From Reichenbachiella faecimaris (GTDB taxonomy: Bacteria > Bacteroidota > Bacteroidia > Cytophagales > Cyclobacteriaceae), in assembly GCF_900176375.1 (NCBI RefSeq), contig NZ_FWYF01000004.1:62001-126000 (forward strand): a stretch of 64,000 bases of DNA, written 5' to 3'. The position numbers were made by a program, and so were the translations under genes. Under the pieces are notes generated by a model. The model ran no database searches. It was not told the DNA's origin and was given only the letters and a program-made list of their open reading frames with translations. Of the stretch, positions 1 to 8,358 are shown in pieces (the stretch's first letter is position 1; the number at the start of each line of letters is the position of its first letter).

Positions 1-561
1 TACAACCTTTCTGATCTAGGTGTGGATTATATATTCAGTTCATCCAACAAATGCATACATGGCATGGCGGGTCTTTCCTTTGTTTTGTTTCATAACAATC
101 AAAAGGAGGCTTTAATGGCAAACGGGAGAAGCTATTACTTTGATGTATATAAGCAATGGGAAAATCTACAGAAGAAAAATCAATTAAGATTCACCCCACC
201 AGTTCAGATTTGCTATTCATTTATGGCGGCTATCAGAGAAACCTTGGCCGAAGGAGTAGAAACAAGATGGGAAAGATATAAAGCCAACTGGCAAATCCTA
301 TATGATGGCCTGTTGGATCTGGGATTTAAGCCTTTACTACCATTGGATCAGGAATCCAAGATTCTATTAGCACTAAAATTAGATGGCAAAGAGGGTTTTG
401 ATTTCGATCACTTTCATGATTATCTTTATAAAAGAGACATCACTATTTATCCAGGCGTAATGCCCGAAAAGGCCACATTTAGAGTTGCAATTATTGGAGA
501 TTTGTATCCAGACGATATGCACAGAGTGATGGAAGAAATGACTGGCTATTTTAGCTCGTAA
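1..561 (+). CDS. phnW: 2-aminoethylphosphonate--pyruvate aminotransferase, C-terminal part
   Basis: The reading frame is open from the first base, so the gene starts upstream of the window; about 186 residues are visible. It belongs to the PLP class V aminotransferases. The segment SSSNKCIHGMAGLSFVL matches the PhnW active-site region, with the lysine of SNK as the expected PLP Schiff-base residue. PhnW interconverts 2-aminoethylphosphonate plus pyruvate with phosphonoacetaldehyde plus alanine. It can work in breakdown (with phosphonoacetaldehyde hydrolase) or in synthesis (after PepM and Ppd). The downstream neighbour on the same strand is a hydroxylase-type dioxygenase, 139 bases away, which suggests use of the aminoethylphosphonate product. 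The direction of flux cannot be told because the upstream genes are not visible. The family call is fairly sure; the metabolic role is inferred. Confidence 0.85.
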   Translation, partial: YNLSDLGVDYIFSSSNKCIHGMAGLSFVLFHNNQKEALMANGRSYYFDVYKQWENLQKKNQLRFTPPVQICYSFMAAIRETLAEGVETRWERYKANWQILYDGLLDLGFKPLLPLDQESKILLALKLDGKEGFDFDHFHDYLYKRDITIYPGVMPEKATFRVAIIGDLYPDDMHRVMEEMTGYFSS

Positions 562-699
562 AAACATTGAAAATTGGTAGTGGTTTTACATCCAAATTTG
601 TACGGATTTCGTAATACTACAAATTGACTATAAATTCAATCGGCTGCATTTTGATCACTACACCATCTAGTCAATGGCGTGCATATATTACACACTAAA

Positions 700-1506
700 A
701 TGTCACAAGTAACTACTAGAACACTAACCGAAGATCAGCTTAAATTCTGGAGAGAAAACTCTTACGTTCATATCCCAGGACTGTTCAGAGATAGAGCAAA
801 CGAAATGTCAAATTGGATAGATGAAATATCCAATTGGGGGGCTAATATGGATAAGTGGATGTGCTATTATGAAATGGCTAATCCAAATCAGCTTTCTCGT
901 GTTGAGAATTTCATCCCTTATCATGATGGTATGAAAGAAATATTTACTGGAGAGGCGATCATTAGTTTGATCTCTGAGCTGATGGAAGAGCAAGCTGTTC
1001 TCTATAAAGAACGAATCAACTTCAAATCGCCTGGTGGTGGTCCACATGCAGCACATCAAGATGGTGTAGCTTATGAACAGGGTGCCAATGCGTCATTTGA
1101 CCCCAACATCAAACCCTATCTATCTATACTGGTAAGTATAGATGAAGCCACTGAAGAAAATGGTTGCCTTCAGGTAGTGCCTGATTGGCGGCTCGACAAT
1201 TTAGAGATTCTCCCCATGGAGGCTCCCTACCCAGACAGGCCTATTTACATGAAAATCAAGCAGAGCATTGAGGATGATTTGCCATGGAAGAAGCTTCCTA
1301 CGCAACCTGGAGATGCTTTGATCTTCACAGAAAGGTTGCCACATAGATCCGAGCCTAACCACTCTGACAAGACCAGAAGGATAATCTATGGCGTGTATAA
1401 TCCGTTGTCTGACGGAGATAAAAGAGAAAAGTACTATGCCGATAAACGGAAAAACCCAAACGATGCTAGATATATGGTTGGAAATCCACACGCACCTAGC
1501 AACTGA
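700..1506 (+). CDS. Phytanoyl-CoA dioxygenase family hydroxylase, PhnY-like
   Basis: A 268-residue Fe(II)/2-oxoglutarate oxygenase. The metal triad is visible as H119-x-D121 (in HAAHQDG) and H215 (in LPHRSEPN), with R227 placed to bind 2-oxoglutarate. The sequence FKSPGGGPHAAHQD resembles 2-aminoethylphosphonate hydroxylases of the PhnY/PhnY* group, which make (R)-1-hydroxy-2-aminoethylphosphonate. No PhnZ-type HD oxygenase follows, because the next gene lies on the other strand. The product may therefore be a modified head group rather than a breakdown intermediate. I chose the ATG at 700 over an in-frame GTG at 679, since MSQVTTRTLTEDQ is the natural family N-terminus. The dioxygenase family is near certain; the phosphonate substrate rests on the neighbouring phnW and on motif resemblance. 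Confidence 0.8.
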   Translation: MSQVTTRTLTEDQLKFWRENSYVHIPGLFRDRANEMSNWIDEISNWGANMDKWMCYYEMANPNQLSRVENFIPYHDGMKEIFTGEAIISLISELMEEQAVLYKERINFKSPGGGPHAAHQDGVAYEQGANASFDPNIKPYLSILVSIDEATEENGCLQVVPDWRLDNLEILPMEAPYPDRPIYMKIKQSIEDDLPWKKLPTQPGDALIFTERLPHRSEPNHSDKTRRIIYGVYNPLSDGDKREKYYADKRKNPNDARYMVGNPHAPSN

Positions 1507-1510
1507 ATCA

Positions 1511-1548
1511 AATTAAAAAAGGTCTCAAAATTGGGACCTTTTTTAATT
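1511..1548. terminator. Bidirectional intrinsic terminator
   Basis: A 16-base stem (1511-1526 with 1533-1548, one G-T pair) closes a 6-base loop. It has an A-tract on the left and a T-tract on the right, so it can end both the dioxygenase transcript and the converging gene at 1591. Confidence 0.9.
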
Positions 1549-1590
1549 TTGCCAGATACTGCACCAGATATAGCACAGCTTGATGAGGTT

Positions 1591-3327
1591 TTATTTTTCC
1601 TCTTTTAATACCGTGATACCCCACGATTCTTGATCATTTGGGGGGTCGTCATTCCATCTACGGTATGAATGTGAACCATCAGTTTCGAAATAGACTCTAT
1701 ATGTTCCTTTTTCTAAAACGAATGTCTCATTAAATTCTCTATTCTTTCTGGCTCCTCCGCCATGTTCGGAATTGCGATAATCCATCTCCCACACAATTTT
1801 GCCAGTATCCATGTTCTTAATAAAGCCATAATCATACATTTCTCCGCCACTACCTTCCCCTAGTCCAATGACTCTCACTTTGGTATCTGTATTGATTGAA
1901 AAGGTTTTCTTTACCAACGCACGATCACCTACCATAGTAATTACCGCAAGTTCATTTTTGTTTTTGTATTCCTCAGGATGAAATGGCACCACGTTCTTAA
2001 TATCTGACTCATTGGTAGCCCATACAGTAATGCCCCACATCTCAGGTTCATATGGCTGGCTAGAATTCCAGTCCCCATAGGCATGAGAATCATCCGTAGC
2101 ATAATATACAATGTAGTCTCCTGGATCAAGCGTAATTACTTCCTCCACATATCTATTTTTGTCTGCTCCTCCTCCATGTCTGGCTTTGTAGGGCTTCATT
2201 CTCCAAACTCTTTGACGCGTACTCGCATCAACTATCCAACCAAAATCGGCCATATCATCTCCTCCAGTTATTTCACCAAGACAATAGATTCTTACATCCA
2301 TCGATTTTTTAATAGTTATTCCCTTAGCCAACATTTCGTCATCACGAGCCTTTGTCAATGCCACCAAAGGTTTGAGTGTTTTAGGCTCTTGATAAGCCAC
2401 TACATTCTTTTGATTACTAGCATCTGCCCATAAAGTGACTCCCCAAAATTGAATATCATCTGGTGGTAATGCATTCCACTTCTCGAATGAATGTGAATCA
2501 TCTGAGCTATAATTAACCAAATAGCTTCCAGCAGGCAAGGAGATTTTTTCATTGACCATGAGGTTTTTTCTGGCCCCACCTGCAAATCGAGCATCTCGGT
2601 TATCCATTTCGAATACACGTTCTCTTGTATTGGCATCTATAATCCAAGCATAATCGAACATTTCACCATCTCTTCCTTCACCCAATGCATACACTTGCAA
2701 TTCCGTAGAACCCGTTAAAGTAAACCCCTCACTATACCTTTCATTATCTCTTGTTTTCACCAATGACACCACGGCATTTTTAGTTTTATTATCCAAAAAC
2801 TGCTTGGCGTCAGCCGCCTTTATTCCTGAGGCATCAAGTTTAATAAACAGATCATCCTGTGCACTTCTTCTATAGCTTTCTCGATCTCTCGACCCAAACA
2901 ACCAGTCCATGGTGTCACCTAATCCGCTGAAATGCCAATCATTGTCTCTATCGCGATTCCAACTTCTGCTGTCATACATACCAGCAAAATACAGTTCGTA
3001 ATTACCTTCTTTGAGGTTGACTTTGGAGTCAAATTCAAATGGTCCATCCACATCATCTACGTCTTCGTGCTTCATGAAATCGAAAAGATGCCAAACAACT
3101 TCCCTACTGTCTGCATCAATAATCCATCCGTAATAAATCAAGAGTTTCCAATCATCCTCGAAAACAGCACCTGTACCTGTAATTTTTACATCACCATTTT
3201 GTGCTAGAGTAAAACCTTGGATTTTCACTTCTTTCGGATAGACATCTCCCAGAGTAACTGATTGCGCAAAACTTGTAGAACACATGAGTATAGCAAGCGC
3301 AAGTGCATTTATTATTTTCATAATCAT
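1591..3327 (-). CDS. Secreted four-repeat protein of unknown function
   Basis: A 578-residue protein with a signal peptide ending near AQS (residue 23); a second in-frame ATG two codons in could also start it. After that come four copies of a domain of about 115-130 residues: a degenerate one at about 30-160, then 186-310, 321-445 and 460-575. The three clear copies share a GE-x-GGEM-x-DYGWI-x-DA/MDT block, then a GGGARKN block, then a D-x-SH-x-Y/F-x-x-WN-x-x-PP-x-x-x-x-x-WGITVW block. The first copy keeps YYGWIIDADSREVVW but loses GGARKN. I do not recognise the domain. It is probably periplasmic or surface-exposed, and the alternating strand pattern suggests a beta-sandwich. No neighbour suggests a function. 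Confidence 0.85.
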   Translation of the reverse strand: MIMKIINALALAILMCSTSFAQSVTLGDVYPKEVKIQGFTLAQNGDVKITGTGAVFEDDWKLLIYYGWIIDADSREVVWHLFDFMKHEDVDDVDGPFEFDSKVNLKEGNYELYFAGMYDSRSWNRDRDNDWHFSGLGDTMDWLFGSRDRESYRRSAQDDLFIKLDASGIKAADAKQFLDNKTKNAVVSLVKTRDNERYSEGFTLTGSTELQVYALGEGRDGEMFDYAWIIDANTRERVFEMDNRDARFAGGARKNLMVNEKISLPAGSYLVNYSSDDSHSFEKWNALPPDDIQFWGVTLWADASNQKNVVAYQEPKTLKPLVALTKARDDEMLAKGITIKKSMDVRIYCLGEITGGDDMADFGWIVDASTRQRVWRMKPYKARHGGGADKNRYVEEVITLDPGDYIVYYATDDSHAYGDWNSSQPYEPEMWGITVWATNESDIKNVVPFHPEEYKNKNELAVITMVGDRALVKKTFSINTDTKVRVIGLGEGSGGEMYDYGFIKNMDTGKIVWEMDYRNSEHGGGARKNREFNETFVLEKGTYRVYFETDGSHSYRRWNDDPPNDQESWGITVLKEEK

Positions 3328-3533
3328 AATGAGTTTTTTCTTTCACAACTAAGATGTAGCTCACCCAAAAAAAGTTCTACCTTTCCAAAAAGAAATTTTA
3401 ATCTTTAGAATTCCATCTTGCAACTCACTATTCAAAACAGAATATTTTTTAGCACTTTAATTTTCTTGGCAACAAATTTGTTATCACTCGTAAGAAAAGA
3501 ATTATTTTTAACTTGAACTCAAAGACAAACCTT

Positions 3534-4883
3534 ATGCGACATCTTGTCAATTCCATCTTACTTGTTATGCTTATGAACACTACAGGTTGTCTAGTAGCAA
3601 AGACACCTAGCTGGATTAAGAAGCGTCCACTTTCTGACGAATACTATATAGGAATCTCTAGGGTCTCTACTTCTGCACCAGATTTCAATCAACTTGCCAA
3701 GAACAAGGCTTTAGCAGATATAATTTCAGAAATTTCTGTGGAATTGTCTTCTACCTCTGTGTTTCACCAATTAGAAGAGAATGACATACTAAAGGACACA
3801 TACGAATCCTGGACTAAAACCAAGATTGAAGACGAATTGGAAGGTTATGAATTGGTTGACACCTACAATAAAAAAGGCGAGTACTGGGTTTATTACAGAT
3901 TGAATATTGCAGATTATAAAAGAATCAAAAAAGAGAAGCTCGATAAAGCTAAAAAGCTATCCATATCACTTTTAGAAAAGGCTCATGAAGAACGGAATTT
4001 GGGAGAAATTGGAACAGCATTACAGCTGTATAGACAATCTTTTGACGCCATAACGCCTCATCTAAAAGAAGACCTGTCAGCTTTTATCCATGAATACGGG
4101 CGTATAGATTTGGCCAATCACAACTATCAATCTATAGCAGAAATATTTGCCAACTTATCATTTAAGGCCATGGAAGATCCTATTCTATTTATGCCTTTGA
4201 GCAATGGGACTGCCCCCACTTTCACTGCCCGCTATAAAGACATACCAGCCAAAGACGTCCCATTATTGATTGGAGCCTATGGAGAACCCATGGATACCTT
4301 TCAAGGAGCGAAAAGTGATGATAATGGTGTGATCCAATTACCCATTGTTGGCGCACAATTAAACAGTACCACGTCAATAGAAGTTGAGCTTGATTTGCTG
4401 AAGGTATTTGGAAAGAAGGCCACTGACAATATTATAGGTGCTATGTTTTCTCAGAAGCACGATGCACCTACAGACAGAATAAATGTCAAAATCGTACCGC
4501 AAACAGCCAACTTTAAGATCATACAAGGCCAATCAGGTGAAGATCAGGATTTGATCTTGAACAAAGCAGAATCTGTCTTGACCAACTATTTGTTTAATAA
4601 AGTATCTGACCCAGAAGATGCTGCTTTTACAGTAGAGATTGGTGGAAGATGGCTCGAAAGCACACATGACGAGAGGTATAACCTATTTCGAGAGACGCTA
4701 AATTATTCCATTAAGATTACAAACTTATCTGCTCAATCCGTGATTTATCAAACCACCAAATCCGACCTAAAAGGAATGAAGTCCGGATCGCAAATGAAAG
4801 CAAGAGAAGAGGCGCTTGGCCAAATGGAATCTCAGCTGAAAAACGATATCATACCCGAAATAAATCTTATTAAAATAGACTAA
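3534..4883 (+). CDS. LPP20-like lipoprotein, large form
   Basis: A 449-residue lipoprotein. I chose the ATG at 3534 over a TTG at 3513 because it gives a compact signal peptide ending in a lipobox at NTTGC (C19). Residues ~25-130 (TPSWIKKRPLSDEYYIGISRVS, then ALADIISEISVELSS, then YWVYYRLNIADYKRIKK) look like the LPP20/FlgP lipoprotein domain, with an alpha-helical KA-rich stretch between strands. A helical linker and a second beta-rich half of unknown type follow. It is 16 bases from the next gene, which also carries an LPP20-like domain, so the two are probably one operon acting at the same envelope site. No enzymatic motif is visible. The function of this family in Bacteroidota is not established. 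Confidence 0.75.
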   Translation: MRHLVNSILLVMLMNTTGCLVAKTPSWIKKRPLSDEYYIGISRVSTSAPDFNQLAKNKALADIISEISVELSSTSVFHQLEENDILKDTYESWTKTKIEDELEGYELVDTYNKKGEYWVYYRLNIADYKRIKKEKLDKAKKLSISLLEKAHEERNLGEIGTALQLYRQSFDAITPHLKEDLSAFIHEYGRIDLANHNYQSIAEIFANLSFKAMEDPILFMPLSNGTAPTFTARYKDIPAKDVPLLIGAYGEPMDTFQGAKSDDNGVIQLPIVGAQLNSTTSIEVELDLLKVFGKKATDNIIGAMFSQKHDAPTDRINVKIVPQTANFKIIQGQSGEDQDLILNKAESVLTNYLFNKVSDPEDAAFTVEIGGRWLESTHDERYNLFRETLNYSIKITNLSAQSVIYQTTKSDLKGMKSGSQMKAREEALGQMESQLKNDIIPEINLIKID

Positions 4884-4899
4884 TTAAAAACACACGATT

Positions 4900-5472
4900 A
4901 TGAAAATCAATTACATCAACACAATAGCCATCATTGGCATCATTGGGCTAATGGTAGGTTGCAAAGGAAGTCCTAAACCAACTTATACAAAAGGTGAAAG
5001 CGATGTGGTATTACATTGTTCTGGTTCAGAATATAGAAGTGATAAGAAAAATTTCCGCGCATATGCGACAGGAGAAAGTAGTGATTTAGAAATTGCGCGT
5101 AAAAAAGCTTCTAGCAACGCCAAGGCAGCTCTTGCAGCCCAGGTAGAAACGACAGTGAAAAGCACAACAGACAACTATGTAAATTCAAGAGAGTTTAATA
5201 ATGTCGAGGAAATTGAAGAGCGTTTCGAATCACTCAACAGAGAAGTGGTAGATCAACAACTCAATGATGTAAAAGTGATCTGCGAAAAACTAACCGAAAA
5301 CAATAAAACAGGCAAATACAAATGCTATATGGCAGTTGAAATGGGTGCGGATGCAATTCAAAATGCTATTGAAACACGTATCAAAAATGACGATCGTCTA
5401 AAAATCGATTACGACTACGAAAAATTCAAAGAGACTTTTGAAAAGGAAATGGAAAAAATGAGTAACAGATAA
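4900..5472 (+). CDS. LPP20 family lipoprotein
   Basis: A 190-residue lipoprotein with lipobox LMVGC (C21). The core reads as AYATGESSDLEIARKKASSNAKAALAAQVETTVKS. This helix-rich LPP20 signature is followed by strands ending in KYKCYMAVEMG and an acidic/basic helical C-terminus. It follows the larger LPP20-like gene by 16 bases, with an A-rich leader typical of this phylum, and ends at a strong terminator, so it is the last gene of a two-gene unit. LPP20 proteins are outer-membrane-associated lipoproteins of poorly known role. The family is recognised by eye only. Confidence 0.8.
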   Translation: MKINYINTIAIIGIIGLMVGCKGSPKPTYTKGESDVVLHCSGSEYRSDKKNFRAYATGESSDLEIARKKASSNAKAALAAQVETTVKSTTDNYVNSREFNNVEEIEERFESLNREVVDQQLNDVKVICEKLTENNKTGKYKCYMAVEMGADAIQNAIETRIKNDDRLKIDYDYEKFKETFEKEMEKMSNR

Positions 5473-5490
5473 ATGCTGTGCTCAATTTAG

Positions 5491-5533
5491 CAAAAAGCGG
5501 CTGTTTTGTACAATACGAAACAGCCGCTTTTTG
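5491..5533. terminator. Strong bidirectional intrinsic terminator
   Basis: A perfect 16-base stem (5491-5506 with 5518-5533) closes an 11-base loop, with AAAAA on the left side and TTTTT on the right. It sits between the convergent lipoprotein gene and the gene ending at 5540. Confidence 0.95.
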
Positions 5534-5539
5534 TTTTGA

Positions 5540-6451
5540 CTAATTCGTTCGCATCTTATTGGCACTTTTGACCCTGTGCTTAGCATTACTCGTCAAAATC
5601 AAGGAGCCGGTCAATAGGCCACCAGAAGCTATAAAATACCCAGTACCTGGATAGTTACTAGATTTATTTGGATCTTCGGAAAGTGCATGCACCAAGTTAG
5701 CTAACAATCCTAAGACTGTTATTGGTATGGCTGCTATCAAGAGTCCTTGCCCTGCTGATCTACTCTTCAATGCTTTATTCAACTGTAGATTGGTATTTTC
5801 ATTTTGCCAATCGTAACCTTGAATGTCAAATCCATTATTATTCAAATACCTGTTTTGGGATACCTTATAAGGGCTTTTCAGATGAAAATTTCTGTCTATG
5901 GTTAATTGACTTATATCTTCGAATGCTGCAAAATTCGGATTACCCTCTTCCTCCTCGTAACCATTTTTCTGCATGCTCTGAAATGCATGAGACATTGATT
6001 TTGTTTCACTCGAATCATACCAATGGATACTTTCTTTCCAGATATTAATCTGTTGAATTCGTTTCCGTGTCTTATTCAACTTGATTTGAGAGATCAAACC
6101 AGAGGTTAATGAAAAAGTAATGAAAAAACCTCTACCCTCTTCATCTCTGATATATTTATCAATTGCCAGAACACCGCTGGTTACGGCCAAAACTCTCCAT
6201 ATCTTCACTCCAGATTTTTGATCCAAGACTCCCTCCAATTGCTTATTGATCATGTAATTACCCCAGTTGTAACTGGTGGTATCAAATCCATTTTTAGTCA
6301 ACCATTTAGATTGGTGCTTTGTGAATGGACTTTGATTCTTATCTAATTTGAGAATTGTATTTTCTGCTCGTTTCCTGTTGCTCTGTCCTTGAGCCTGTTG
6401 AACTAGCCATAAAAAAACAAAAAGACAAATTAGTTTAGCTTGTTGTTGCAT
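5540..6451 (-). CDS. Secreted/membrane protein with an internal duplication, unknown function
   Basis: A 303-residue protein with a signal peptide (cleavage near AQGQS, residue ~23). It contains two related halves. Residues ~40-85 (SPFTKHQSKWLTKNGFD then YNWGNYMINKQL) match ~192-235 (SPYKVSQNRYLNNNGFD then YDWQNENTNLQL). Each is followed by a hydrophobic stretch that could span a membrane: VWRVLAVTSGVLAID and FFITFSLTSGLIS in the first half, GLLIAAIPITVLGLLANLV and YFIASGGLLTGSLILTS in the second. I do not recognise the family. It lies alone between a terminator and another minus-strand secreted protein. Confidence 0.7.
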   Translation of the reverse strand: MQQQAKLICLFVFLWLVQQAQGQSNRKRAENTILKLDKNQSPFTKHQSKWLTKNGFDTTSYNWGNYMINKQLEGVLDQKSGVKIWRVLAVTSGVLAIDKYIRDEEGRGFFITFSLTSGLISQIKLNKTRKRIQQINIWKESIHWYDSSETKSMSHAFQSMQKNGYEEEEGNPNFAAFEDISQLTIDRNFHLKSPYKVSQNRYLNNNGFDIQGYDWQNENTNLQLNKALKSRSAGQGLLIAAIPITVLGLLANLVHALSEDPNKSSNYPGTGYFIASGGLLTGSLILTSNAKHRVKSANKMRTN

Positions 6452-6545
6452 TAATTAATTGGGTTCTTAGCCATTTCATGGTAATATGTCAACTAAAAAT
6501 TAATTCTCCCCTAATGACTATTTTATTGCAGTCTTTGCAATGATA

Positions 6546-7184
6546 CTACTTCCTATAATCAAAATACAGCCTTTTCTTTCCTTTTCTGGAGTACTCAAAC
6601 CACTCCCCTATTTCCTTTCCATTTTTGTAGTTTCCTGAAAAGTTGATTTTACCATCTCTATCAAAAAATTCCCAGTAGCCTTCCTCTTTCCCTTCTTTGT
6701 AACTGCCCTTTTGAAATAAGATACCACCTTCGCTGAACACCTCCCACAATCCATCAGGCAATCCTATACGGTATGATCCTTTGCTCTTCAATTCCCCATT
6801 TTGATGATATGATTGCCAAATACCCAAATATAATCCTGATTTGTACAAGCCCTTTCGCTTCAGTTGACCTGAATCATAGTAGTATGATGCACTATCTTCA
6901 AGCAAGCCCAATTCCCAATTTTCGTTGCTTTTCAATTGTCCATTTGGGTAGTAGCTTAAGCGCTGCCCGCTCAATTCATCATTAGAATATTTTTCAATAA
7001 CATTGATTTTTCCATCTGGATAGAAGTAAGACCATTTTCCCAATTTTCCATTTTCATTCTGGACGCCTTCTGACTTCAATTGCCCATTTGCATAGAATTC
7101 TTGGGTAATATGCTGGGCTTTCAAACTATTAAAAATAGCAACACAGAACGCTAGCAACAAGAAGATGACTTTTTGATTATTCAT
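6546..7184 (-). CDS. MORN-repeat (YwqK-type) secreted protein
   Basis: A 212-residue protein with a signal peptide ending near LKAQ (residue ~23). It is followed by six or seven MORN_2 repeats of about 23 residues, each with the pattern YxNGQLKSxGxYxNGxxxGxWxxYxxxG. Public annotation often calls such proteins the 'YwqK family antitoxin', but no toxin partner is present here and the signal peptide argues for an envelope or secreted role. MORN_2 repeats form a beta-hairpin ribbon that can bind proteins or lipids. Repeat recognition is reliable; the function is unknown. Confidence 0.85.
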   Translation of the reverse strand: MNNQKVIFLLLAFCVAIFNSLKAQHITQEFYANGQLKSEGVQNENGKLGKWSYFYPDGKINVIEKYSNDELSGQRLSYYPNGQLKSNENWELGLLEDSASYYYDSGQLKRKGLYKSGLYLGIWQSYHQNGELKSKGSYRIGLPDGLWEVFSEGGILFQKGSYKEGKEEGYWEFFDRDGKINFSGNYKNGKEIGEWFEYSRKGKKRLYFDYRK

Positions 7185-7335
7185 AGGTAGATATACGAGT
7201 ATTTCTCAAATTATGACAATAATCTGGCAAAATTGCTCCAATCGGACGCGACGGTTCAAATTATTTCAAACAGTGCTTTATATCCATTCAAAAATATATT
7301 AAAATTGGCATTGAGAAATTCATAAAACACAAACT

Positions 7336-8241
7336 ATGATCAACTATAAACAAACCATCAACCTATGCTTTGCCATTGCGTTGACTGTTTTCATTTGTTC
7401 TTGCGGAGGCAATTCCAAAAAAGTAGCCGCGGAAATAGAGGCTGAAGCTTTTGAAGAAGCTGAAAATCAACTTATAGAAGAAATTGACAAAGTGGTGCAT
7501 GATATGCCACCACCATCCGAAGTACCCTACCTTCTTCAGGCTACAGGATCTGATTTCAATACAGATTTGATCAATGACCTGAACAATGTAACTAAATACG
7601 AAAATTCAACTGACAAGGCAGCAATGAATCTTGGAGCTTACGCCACAGATATCGGATACCTTTCTGCGTACGATCAAGTACAAGACGCCTTGAAATATAT
7701 GGAAACTTGCCAAAAGTTGGCAGATCAAATTGGTATCGCTTCTGCGTTCGAATTGGAGTTGATGGAAAGATTTGAAAGAAACCTTGGCAACAGAGATTCT
7801 TTAGCTAATCTGATCAATTACGCCATGGACGTAGCTGAGGAAAAATTAGAAGCTACTGACCGACTTCAGACCATTGCTTTGGTGCTTTCAGGCAGTTACA
7901 TTGAGGGACTTTACCTTTCTGTAATGGTGATTGATACATACCCTGACGATCTACTGCCAGAGGCAAGTAGAAACTTGATTCTAGAGCCATTGGTTAAAAT
8001 TATCATAGACCAAAAAGAGCCATTGAATGACGTAGTAAGATTATTGAAAGACTTGAAAAGTGATGACACAATTGCTGAAGTAGTAGCTGAGTTTGACATC
8101 TTAAGGGTACTGTATCAAGAAGATCTTGCTGAAATCGACAAGAAGATAGCTGAAGGGGATCCTAACTTTATGTTGAATAAAGATATGCTAGTTGATATCA
8201 TCTCTGAAGTGAAAAGAATTAGAAGTGAAATGGTGAAATAA
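7336..8241 (+). CDS. Conserved helical lipoprotein, unknown function
   Basis: A 301-residue protein with a lipoprotein signal peptide (VFICSCGG, modified cysteine probably C23). The mature part is almost wholly alpha-helical and acidic, with blocks NLGAYATDIGYLSAYDQVQDALKYMETCQKLADQIGIASAF and LSGSYIEGLYLSVMVIDTYPDD. This resembles a hypothetical lipoprotein common in Bacteroidota, and the helix pairs suggest a TPR-like fold. It is a single gene, closed by an intrinsic terminator. I cannot name a function. Confidence 0.8.
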   Translation: MINYKQTINLCFAIALTVFICSCGGNSKKVAAEIEAEAFEEAENQLIEEIDKVVHDMPPPSEVPYLLQATGSDFNTDLINDLNNVTKYENSTDKAAMNLGAYATDIGYLSAYDQVQDALKYMETCQKLADQIGIASAFELELMERFERNLGNRDSLANLINYAMDVAEEKLEATDRLQTIALVLSGSYIEGLYLSVMVIDTYPDDLLPEASRNLILEPLVKIIIDQKEPLNDVVRLLKDLKSDDTIAEVVAEFDILRVLYQEDLAEIDKKIAEGDPNFMLNKDMLVDIISEVKRIRSEMVK

Positions 8242-8260
8242 CCCACCTTCACTTCACATG

Positions 8261-8293
8261 AAAAAGCATTGAATCTATTGTTCAATGCTTTTT
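8261..8293 (+). terminator. Intrinsic terminator after the helical lipoprotein
   Basis: A perfect 13-base stem (8261-8273 with 8281-8293) closes a 7-base loop and ends in a T-run. Confidence 0.9.
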
Positions 8294-8358
8294 TTATTTC
8301 TGCTCCAATTTAACCTATATTTAAAGATCAATACCATCTGTAAATCTCGATCTAAACT

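Noticed and set aside
6546-7184. Toxin-antitoxin system from the YwqK-type MORN protein
   Set aside because: It carries a signal peptide and has no partner gene; the family name alone is not evidence.
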